DNA of 25,743 bases. It comes from RGIG990 sp045589455 (GTDB lineage: Bacteria > Verrucomicrobiota > Kiritimatiellia > RFP12 > UBA3636). This document shows positions 16,265 through 23,523 of this stretch, piece by piece. The DNA lies in the NCBI GenBank assembly GCA_045589455.1, contig JAZNPC010000083.1, forward strand, positions 1-25,743, written 5' to 3'. Made by a program: the position numbers and the translations under genes. Below the pieces are notes generated by a model. That model saw only the letters and a program-made list of their open reading frames with translations, searched no databases and had not been told where the DNA came from. Numbering within the stretch: position 1 is the first letter of the stretch; each line of letters opens with the position of its first letter.

Positions 16265-17866
16265 TTATTTAATGATAATTGTTGTAGGGATGTAAGGGAA
16301 GAGTGATAACCACTGCACCGCACCCTTGACTGCAATTGTACCTAATACCTTACCTGTTTTTGGGAATTGATAATCATCAGAAATCTCGCTTGCTGGAACT
16401 TCCTTTAATGGTGTAAAAACATATTTTCCGTCAGGATCCTCCGCTGTCCAATCATCAATATATTCTTCAAAAATAATTATATTGTTACGGTATTTTGCTC
16501 CATATGCCCAAAATTGACCACCATTTACAAATGTTGTTGGTCTGGAACCATAAAAATAAATATCAGCATCCTTCAAGCGTCCAAAGCATTCTTGCCCAAG
16601 AGTTGTCAAAGAAGCAGGGAATCTTAGCTCTGGGATATTTGAAGCATAATTAAAAGCCTTCGTTCCAATACTTGTTAATCCAGAGGATTTACTAAAGTCT
16701 AAGCTACCAGTATATTTTGAACAACTGCTAAATGCTTCCTGTCCGAGACTTGTTACCTTAGTAAAATTAGTTGGGTATAAGCTCTCTAAGTTTGAACAAC
16801 CAGAAAATGCTGTTGCTCCAATACTTGTTACCTCTGAACCAAATACTGCATTTGTAATAGTTGATGTAGAACAAAAAATATAGCCAGGAATTACATTTAA
16901 TTTTGGAGCCTTAAAGCTTGTAATCTTTGTTTGACGGAAATGTGAGTCACCTGTAACAGATACCAGCTCAGGGAACTCCCAGTCTCCTTTAATTTTAGGT
17001 GCATATCCCATAAAGTGAGTTCCTATTGATGTAACCTTTGGTAAAACCTTTGGTTCAAAATTTTCAAGATTATTTACATTACCGCTTCTTGAAATAATTT
17101 CTGCACCAATAGAGGTAATATCCTGACTAAGAACAAGGTTTGTAATTGCGGAATTTCCACTAAGAAAATATCCACCAATAGCTCCATATACATTTGGAAG
17201 CACTAATGAGGTTATTCTAGTATTTCTAAAGGTATCGCCATTATCAAATTTTAACCTAGCATAGCAAACCACATCTTCTTTCCATGAAGAACAATTATAA
17301 AAAGCTCCCTTGTTAATGACTTCGATAGAATCAGGAAGCGTTCCTCCTCCAACTGATGCCAATGATGAGCAATCTTTGAATGCTTCTAGACCAATTGTTT
17401 TCAATGATTTACAAACATCCAAGTTGATTGAAGTAATTGGAGCACCATTAAAAGCATGCTGACCGATGCTTCCTAATTGGCTTCCCTCTTCAATAGTTAC
17501 AACACCATTTACACCATACCTAAACCCATAAAATTCAATTGCTGTTACCGTATTAGGAATTGTAAGGCCATTTATTTCTGTTCCACTAAAAGCACTTTGC
17601 CCAATTTTTACAATTGAATACCCTTCTAAATCATTATTTGCTGCAATAAGATCTAGCTTATTGCCTGCTCCTGCTACAACACTATTTTTATTATTACAGC
17701 CAACAGTTATTTCATTATTAGCATTAACTGAGCAACCTATAATCCAAGTGCCATCCGTTATCTCATAAGGATAGCCATTTGAAGAGGTCCCAAGCGTCCA
17801 AGCAGCATTAGCAGTAAGCACACCACATGAGATTACTGCAATAATTGCAAACATTCTGTTTTTCAT
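16265..17866 (-). CDS. Exported BspA-type leucine-rich repeat protein with C-terminal IIIK
   Basis: 533 aa. A signal peptide (MKNR, hydrophobic core, ANA at 19-21) leads into a chain of about twenty LRR_5/BspA-type repeats from roughly residue 75 to 450. Typical units are LTSIGTKAFNYASNIPELRFP and KTIGLEAFKDCSSLASV. Such repeats form a curved beta solenoid and are known from surface proteins of host-associated microbes that bind host or bacterial partners. A short tail ends in PTTIIIK. AAAAGG lies upstream of the ATG. The gene is 51 bases downstream of the 904-aa gene with no clear terminator between them, and 12 bases upstream of the nitroreductase-like gene. It is probably the middle gene of a three-gene unit. 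Confidence 0.92.
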   Translation of the reverse strand: MKNRMFAIIAVISCGVLTANAAWTLGTSSNGYPYEITDGTWIIGCSVNANNEITVGCNNKNSVVAGAGNKLDLIAANNDLEGYSIVKIGQSAFSGTEINGLTIPNTVTAIEFYGFRYGVNGVVTIEEGSQLGSIGQHAFNGAPITSINLDVCKSLKTIGLEAFKDCSSLASVGGGTLPDSIEVINKGAFYNCSSWKEDVVCYARLKFDNGDTFRNTRITSLVLPNVYGAIGGYFLSGNSAITNLVLSQDITSIGAEIISRSGNVNNLENFEPKVLPKVTSIGTHFMGYAPKIKGDWEFPELVSVTGDSHFRQTKITSFKAPKLNVIPGYIFCSTSTITNAVFGSEVTSIGATAFSGCSNLESLYPTNFTKVTSLGQEAFSSCSKYTGSLDFSKSSGLTSIGTKAFNYASNIPELRFPASLTTLGQECFGRLKDADIYFYGSRPTTFVNGGQFWAYGAKYRNNIIIFEEYIDDWTAEDPDGKYVFTPLKEVPASEISDDYQFPKTGKVLGTIAVKGAVQWLSLFPYIPTTIIIK

Positions 17867-17917
17867 AGATATAACCTTTTCTTAATAAATGTATTTCAAA
17901 ATAATTTTACCAACAAA

Positions 17918-20632
17918 TTACCTAATAATTATCAGCGTTCCTTGCTCTTTATCAAGGTGTACCCAGACACCTGTTACATAAGTGCCCTCTCGAGCATCTG
18001 TGTTATCGTATGTAAAGAAATAATAGTTCCTCTCTGGCTCAGGAAGCTCAGCAAACTCAAATTTATTTATATCAAGCGGATATGGATTAGAACCATTATC
18101 CCAAGCTATCAGCTTATGATCTCGCTTTGCTGGGTCTGATGATGGTTTTAGATATGCATCACTATTTTCTACATCCACCTTTATCAACACATTTGTCTTA
18201 CTTGAACTATAAAGGAAATAATTATTTGTTGACTGGTAACGTTGAATAGGTGCTTCATCATAACCACCCTCTGGAATTTCAAATATAAATTCAGGACGTG
18301 CAATCTTTGTTGGATCATGTCTACCATAATCTGCATCATCAGCAACTCGAATTTGACCCCTTACCAAAAGCTTTGGATTTTTTCCTCGGAAAAATACACG
18401 AGGCACACCTCCATCATCCTTTGTGTGGTTTGATGATGACCAATGATTTAGATATAAAAATGCAGAAATATGCACAGCTGAATCATCAATAATCAATGCA
18501 GAATCTGTAGAAGACAATTCAAGTGTGTATATATAAGCAATTGACTGCTTATCTAATACGATTCTACTTCTTAGATTATTTGCTCGAACAACCTTTGGAC
18601 AATCAAAAACGCCTTGATTAGTTACATGAAGCATGCAATTGGTTGCATATGAGTCTTTATGGAAATTTAAATCTTCTGTAAAACAACTCCAAATATTATC
18701 TATTGTTAATTTTGAATTGCTTTTCATATCTAGATTTTTTTGATTGTCCCCATATTTAACAAACAAACGGAACATATTATCATCAATAGGAGCAAGTCCC
18801 TCTCCGTCATATTCTCCCTTAAAAGTAATATCCAAATTTTCTGCATGTAATGCCATTGGTATTGCCCAACGCTGGTCTTTTCCCAATCCACCAATTGTTT
18901 TTGTAACAATAGAAGTTATAGCAACATCTCCACAATTGTCGAAGCATGCATAGGCTCCATAATCTGGATATATAACAGAATCTGAGTAAGTAGTCTGTTT
19001 TTCCCAATTAACAGAATTAGTCCAATATCCATAAGAAACGTCTGTATTCCACTTGAATTTGGAGACAGTATCTAATGTAATATTTTTCATTGTAGCAACA
19101 GACTCATCCACCCATATTATTCCAGCACATTCATTAGAGCATGCCACCTTATAGAAGAAATAATCGCCCCACTCTGATTTTACATTTTCAAACACATAAG
19201 ATGAGGAGCTCTCCTCTATTTTCATAACCGACTCTTCGGAATAGACAAGCTTAGAATCGTCCGCTTTATCTGTTATATTTGTGTGAGCAGTATAAAGAAT
19301 AAGATAAGTATCACCAGCGCCTAATTCGCCAACAGTTGCAGTGATTGTATAATATCTTCCGTCTTCTTGAGAACAGGTTACTGACAACAAATCACTCGCT
19401 CCCAACGTTGTGAACGAATCTTGAGAGGAGGTTACATCTGTATAAGAATCTACAATTGTTATTGAGTAATTATACTCTTTTTCTGGGATAAGATTTTCAA
19501 GAATATATACAAATTTCTCTCCATTAGAGACTGATATTATTTCAGAAGTTTGTTTTTCATCTGATCCTGCAAGCCAATATGTTACGTAAGCATCAACTCT
19601 TTCAATATTATCAGCAAATTGCAAGGAAGCATTGATTTCCACCTTATCTCCATCGAGAACGTTAGAGCTCTGAGAGACAACTTGGGTTAATCCTGCACTA
19701 GACAAATCATAGCAAGGAGTATAAGCAACAGCATCATAAGTAACTATTATAAACTGAACATATTTTGCCTCTAAAGGAATTTCTATCTCTTTTATTTGTT
19801 CATTAGAAGTAATGGTATATTCAGTTTTATTTGACCAATAATTTGTCAAATTTGTTCCGTAATTTTGATCCCCATAGCAAGCATAAAGAATAGATTCATG
19901 TCCCTCGGAGATGCTTAGAGAAAAGTTAAATGCAGCAGCCTCTTTTGACCAAGAATCAACTGCAATATTTCTTGGGGGTGCTTCTGTGACAAGCAATGAG
20001 CCATCTCCTGGATCCAAGAATTTATGCCAATATTCTACATTATCTAAGTCATTAGTAGCAATATCTGGATCGACATCTGTCCATTGCATACCACAAACCA
20101 CACTTATATCTCTTCTTTTTCCTATACCACCAAAGCCTTGGAAAGCCATTGCTTGGATTTTATGCCAACCAGTATAGGTTGCTGTGTATGGATTAAAGGA
20201 AGGCCAGTTTTCAGAATCATAGCCTTGATTACCATTATAGAGGTATTCGCCTTCAATAGCAACTGCAGCACCATCATCATAGTGAGTAAACACGCTATAT
20301 GTTTTACCTTTTGTTAAATACATGTATCCTTCATAATAAGCGTACATATACTCATTCAAGCGCCAAGGCTTACCAGTAACACCGTAAACAGTTTCATGGG
20401 TATTGATATTACCAAGCAATGTTCCTAAGGTAACATCCTTTTTACTTTCGTCGTAATCTGCCGCAGAAAGAGTTGTAATATCCGTATCTAGAGCCCATCT
20501 CTCAGCCTTACCCACAGGATTTTTTGTAAAAGAATCAACACACTGAATAAGACCAGGTTCTGCTTTAACTATTGTTGTAGACACAAATATTGCAAAAGCA
20601 ACACTTATTAACCTACCAAATTTTTTATCCAT
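17918..20632 (-). CDS. Exported PA14-like/passenger-like surface protein with C-terminal IIIR
   Basis: 904 aa. The signal peptide (MDKKFGR, hydrophobic core, cleavage near VKA at 22-24) is followed by the same layout as the 900-aa protein. It has a PA14-like region (about 28-185, with TYSVFTHYDDGAAVAIEGE), two fibronectin-like beta segments, GYWTNSVNWEK and a beta-rich passenger-like region. The closing block holds NYYFFTYDNTDAREG, and the end is GTLIIIR. By eye the two paralogues share about half their residues overall and more in the PA14-like part, so the duplication is not recent. AAGGGTG precedes the ATG, a promoter lies at about 20674-20703, and a strong terminator upstream isolates it from the 825-aa gene. 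Probable surface glycan-binding or adhesion role. Confidence 0.88.
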   Translation of the reverse strand: MDKKFGRLISVAFAIFVSTTIVKAEPGLIQCVDSFTKNPVGKAERWALDTDITTLSAADYDESKKDVTLGTLLGNINTHETVYGVTGKPWRLNEYMYAYYEGYMYLTKGKTYSVFTHYDDGAAVAIEGEYLYNGNQGYDSENWPSFNPYTATYTGWHKIQAMAFQGFGGIGKRRDISVVCGMQWTDVDPDIATNDLDNVEYWHKFLDPGDGSLLVTEAPPRNIAVDSWSKEAAAFNFSLSISEGHESILYACYGDQNYGTNLTNYWSNKTEYTITSNEQIKEIEIPLEAKYVQFIIVTYDAVAYTPCYDLSSAGLTQVVSQSSNVLDGDKVEINASLQFADNIERVDAYVTYWLAGSDEKQTSEIISVSNGEKFVYILENLIPEKEYNYSITIVDSYTDVTSSQDSFTTLGASDLLSVTCSQEDGRYYTITATVGELGAGDTYLILYTAHTNITDKADDSKLVYSEESVMKIEESSSSYVFENVKSEWGDYFFYKVACSNECAGIIWVDESVATMKNITLDTVSKFKWNTDVSYGYWTNSVNWEKQTTYSDSVIYPDYGAYACFDNCGDVAITSIVTKTIGGLGKDQRWAIPMALHAENLDITFKGEYDGEGLAPIDDNMFRLFVKYGDNQKNLDMKSNSKLTIDNIWSCFTEDLNFHKDSYATNCMLHVTNQGVFDCPKVVRANNLRSRIVLDKQSIAYIYTLELSSTDSALIIDDSAVHISAFLYLNHWSSSNHTKDDGGVPRVFFRGKNPKLLVRGQIRVADDADYGRHDPTKIARPEFIFEIPEGGYDEAPIQRYQSTNNYFLYSSSKTNVLIKVDVENSDAYLKPSSDPAKRDHKLIAWDNGSNPYPLDINKFEFAELPEPERNYYFFTYDNTDAREGTYVTGVWVHLDKEQGTLIIIR

Positions 20633-20673
20633 AAAACACCCTTAATAATTGATTTAAAAATCACTTAAATAAC

Positions 20674-20703
20674 ACAATACCATAATTTTATGGCTAATTG
20701 CAA
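20674..20703 (-). promoter_or_regulatory. Predicted promoter of the 904-533-223 unit with a dyad in its spacer
   Basis: On the minus strand TTGCAA (-35, 20703-20698) and TATTGT (-10, 20679-20674) are 18 bases apart, about 40 bases before the start codon. The spacer holds CCATAA-AA-TTATGG (20680-20693), a perfect six-base inverted repeat that could be an operator. Chance is possible in such AT-rich DNA. Confidence 0.5.
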
Positions 20704-20735
20704 AATTATTTCTTTTTAAAATCCTAAAATTAGTC

Positions 20736-20775
20736 AAAAAATGGGTGTCCTTGATTTAAGGGCACCCATTTTTTT
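20736..20775 (-). terminator. Strong bidirectional terminator after the DUF2341/LamG-like gene
   Basis: A long stem pairs AAAAAATGGGTGTCCTT with AAGGGCACCCATTTTTT around a short AT loop, with one G-U pair and T-tracts on both strands. It lies three bases after the stop codon of the 825-aa gene. Confidence 0.92.
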
Positions 20776-20778
20776 GTA

Positions 20779-23256
20779 TTATCTAATTATGATAACATTC
20801 TCTCCTACTATTCGCATTACATCGCTATATGTAATGAGATTTTCATCTGCCATTGCAGCATACTCAGCTTGAACAAATGCTGCAGAAATTTCTCCAGGTA
20901 TTAGACGAACCTCATCAACCCAGCCATTCCAATTTCGATTACCCTTTCCTTCGCCACGACCTAACTCGCAGTTTCCTACACATAATGGGGAATCGTTATT
21001 AATAACAGAAGCAATACCTGTTGATCCTAAATATTGTCCGTTCTGATATACATATGCTTTGCTTCCATTATAAACAAACGTTATATATGACCAATCCTTT
21101 ATAGAATACTTAAATGGCAAAGAAGTATAGGTGTTACTATTTCCACGAACATCAACCTGCTCTCTTGTATCCCTTAATTCAATAGCAAATCCGCCAGTAA
21201 AACCTTCTGAGTTGTTTGAGCGTGTTCGTTTGTAGAACATATTGTCATAATAAAGAGGTTTACCACTATGCTTAAACCAGCCAGAAATCGCAAACTTTGA
21301 ACCTACGTCCAAAGGTGAATTTTCACCACTATCTGGCATAAATACTCCACCATATCTATGGGCTTCATTATTACCACCAACATTGTTTCCAATAAGAACA
21401 GAATCACCAAACACACCTGGCTCACCTGCTACAGATACAGCAGCTAATTCACCATCTATTCCTTTTGCAGCTGTAGAATTTGGATAAGATCCATAAATAC
21501 TTGCATTATTTGTTTCATTAAAATGCCATACACCAGCATATTCCGCCCAAACAGCTGTAGAGTCTAATAATTCAAATGAAGAGCCATAGCGAATTGTTAA
21601 TATCTCATCATCATCAAAATTAGGAACATTTACCCATATAAGTGACTCTCCCTCCTCATCCCATACTTCTATTTCATAAGGAAGCTTTGTACCATTTGAA
21701 TCAATGATTTCGAATTTCTTATCGACAACATCTGCATATTTAAAGCCAGAAATTGACTCCTCTGAAATACGAAGAAGAGTTGGTATATTCTTTGCTGCTT
21801 CATTTTTATATGAAATGGTAGCATGAAATGCCTTATAATATCCCTGTGAAAAATCAACTGGGGAAATGTTAAATGAAGGCATTGAAATTGTTTTCACCTG
21901 CTCTTCTCCATTAACAAAAAATGAAACAACAAAACTTAGAGAATACTCACCTGGGTTATAAAATGCAATGGTTTTGGATATATATCCACTTCTTATGCTT
22001 CCAAGCAATACCTCCGTCTGCTCGTTTTCAGATGCCCCATATATTGCTTTTAATGTAAAGTTCTCGATATTTTCATCACAAACTTCAACAAGTGCACCAA
22101 ACTCTGCTTTTCCATCAATAATAAAAGAGGAAGGGTATATATAATAAGATTCTTTCTCTAATTCACAAATATCTGAATATGTAACAAAACTTGAATTATT
22201 AACTGAATCATATTCTGCGGTTAACCAATCCTGTGAAGCAACACCCTTATAGAAACGCACTTCATCCATGTTGCCATAATATCCATCATTATTACTTGCG
22301 TTAGCATACGAACCTACAGCCCAGTAATCAAGATTACCATCCGCTAACTTTATAGCCGCATCATTGGAATAAATATTTTCTGAATTAAAGTACGACTTTA
22401 CAGAGGTATCAGCATACGAAAAAGCTAGATGCCCCCATTCTCCAACCGTAAGAGCTCCCTTACCATTATCTTCCGCTGGTTGATGAACCTGCTTACCTGC
22501 TACAGAAAAATATGTTCCTTTCTCTACTAATGCCATTAAACCTGCATTCTTCCAATCGCTTTTATTACATAGGATAACTATTGTAGGAATACTTGTTTCG
22601 AATTTTTTACGATTAAACCAACCAGAAAAAGTAAAACCTTCTGTAACCGTTGTTAGTTTATTTTTAATTGGATTAGAAAACTCTAATCCACGCGTGTTTT
22701 TTGCATCTTTAAATAAATTTGCTCCAACTAAAGGATTTGTCTGTGATTGAGAAACCCCATTAGGAACAACTCTAGAAGAATTACCTGTAGCATCAACTGG
22801 ATTTGTAACAGAAGTATTACCATGGAAAACAGCAATATATTTGCTCCAAACATCTTGTGAATTTACTTCTGGAATAAAATCTATTGCTAGTGATGACACC
22901 AACTTATAGCACATAGAGAATTTTGTTGTTTTCCCAGAAACTGCAGGTATTTTAACCCAAACAAATGATGTACCTGTTGTATCCCACAATTCTATTTCGT
23001 GTGGAATTAAATTTCCTTCTGAATCAATAAAGCGAATATCTGCACCTCCCTCATAACAATCAGAATAAGAGAAGCCTGGTATTCCTGCTTCAGAAAGTCT
23101 AACTAGAACAGGAAAATCTGCCAGCTCTGTAGTTCCATTGTATCCAGAAACAAACATATCTATTTTATTACAAAATAATTTTGACTGGATAATATCTTGT
23201 GCATTGCATATAAAAGCAGCACAAAACACTGCTAACACTGTAATAATTTTGTTCAT
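20779..23256 (-). CDS. Exported protein with two DUF2341-LamG-like units and C-terminal IIIR
   Basis: 825 aa from the chosen ATG at 23256, supported by AGAGG four to five bases upstream; an in-frame ATG at 23274 (831 aa) has no ribosome binding site. In 831-aa numbering, the signal peptide covers about 7-25 (CNA then Q). A first DUF2341-like domain spans about 35-125 with GGADIRFIDSEGNLIPHEIELWD, and a LamG/concanavalin-like domain spans about 143-360 ending GNMDEVRFYKG. A beta linker leads to a second DUF2341-like domain (about 477-565, LPYEIEVWDEEGESLIWVNVP) and a second LamG-like domain (about 575-805, WVDEVRLIPG). The two units repeat one another. The end is ENVIIIR. Such domains are typical of glycan-binding or adhesive surface proteins. 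It has its own promoter and terminator. Confidence 0.9.
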   Translation of the reverse strand: MNKIITVLAVFCAAFICNAQDIIQSKLFCNKIDMFVSGYNGTTELADFPVLVRLSEAGIPGFSYSDCYEGGADIRFIDSEGNLIPHEIELWDTTGTSFVWVKIPAVSGKTTKFSMCYKLVSSLAIDFIPEVNSQDVWSKYIAVFHGNTSVTNPVDATGNSSRVVPNGVSQSQTNPLVGANLFKDAKNTRGLEFSNPIKNKLTTVTEGFTFSGWFNRKKFETSIPTIVILCNKSDWKNAGLMALVEKGTYFSVAGKQVHQPAEDNGKGALTVGEWGHLAFSYADTSVKSYFNSENIYSNDAAIKLADGNLDYWAVGSYANASNNDGYYGNMDEVRFYKGVASQDWLTAEYDSVNNSSFVTYSDICELEKESYYIYPSSFIIDGKAEFGALVEVCDENIENFTLKAIYGASENEQTEVLLGSIRSGYISKTIAFYNPGEYSLSFVVSFFVNGEEQVKTISMPSFNISPVDFSQGYYKAFHATISYKNEAAKNIPTLLRISEESISGFKYADVVDKKFEIIDSNGTKLPYEIEVWDEEGESLIWVNVPNFDDDEILTIRYGSSFELLDSTAVWAEYAGVWHFNETNNASIYGSYPNSTAAKGIDGELAAVSVAGEPGVFGDSVLIGNNVGGNNEAHRYGGVFMPDSGENSPLDVGSKFAISGWFKHSGKPLYYDNMFYKRTRSNNSEGFTGGFAIELRDTREQVDVRGNSNTYTSLPFKYSIKDWSYITFVYNGSKAYVYQNGQYLGSTGIASVINNDSPLCVGNCELGRGEGKGNRNWNGWVDEVRLIPGEISAAFVQAEYAAMADENLITYSDVMRIVGENVIIIR

Positions 23257-23315
23257 ACATCCTCTATTTGACATATAATTAAATAATTCAATTTACATTT
23301 TTAATCATTGCTTAC

Positions 23316-23345
23316 ATATTAGCAAATTAACCTTATTCTAGTCAA
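23316..23345 (-). promoter_or_regulatory. Predicted promoter of the DUF2341/LamG-like gene
   Basis: On the minus strand TTGACT (-35, 23345-23340) and TAATAT (-10, 23321-23316) are 18 bases apart, about 60 bases before the start codon at 23256. It is a close sigma70-type match. Confidence 0.65.
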
Positions 23346-23479
23346 GGTCAGGGAATCGGTTCGCTTCACTCGTTGCTTACGTGATGCATGTGATGCATAT
23401 GACGCAACAATCTATGCCAAGCCTACGGTGATTAGGGAATACGCATATATTGCTCCTACAAATTGACCTTTATTTAAAC
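23346..23479. other. Intergenic stretch of less AT-rich composition, possibly a decayed remnant
   Basis: This stretch is visibly richer in G and C than the AT-rich promoter DNA beside it. It carries a short tandem repeat (23381-23407). On the minus strand a ribosome-binding-like TAGGAG precedes an ATG that stops after four codons (ATGCGTATTCCCTAA), which could be the head of a broken gene. I cannot assign it to a known element. Confidence 0.35.
23381..23407. repeat. Short tandem repeat of a 9-base unit
   Basis: GTGATGCAT occurs twice in direct succession and is followed by the degenerate copy ATGACGCAA. The unit contains the palindrome ATGCAT. No function is assigned. Confidence 0.6.
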
Positions 23480-23518
23480 AAAAAAACTAGCTTCGCACAA
23501 ACACGAAGCTAGCTTTTT
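23480..23518 (-). terminator. Terminator after the glycine-rich gene
   Basis: CTAGCTTCG (23487-23495) pairs perfectly with CGAAGCTAG (23504-23512) around an eight-base loop. Seven T follow on the minus strand. It lies just after the stop codon at 23524 and has A/T runs on both sides, so it could work in either direction. Confidence 0.93.
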
Positions 23519-23523
23519 GGGGG

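Noticed and set aside
23257..23274. Upstream ATG for the DUF2341/LamG-like gene
   Set aside because: There is no ribosome binding site before 23274, while AGAGG stands just before the ATG at 23256, which also gives a cleaner signal peptide.
23381..23407. CRISPR array
   Set aside because: The repeats are nine bases long and adjacent, without spacers.
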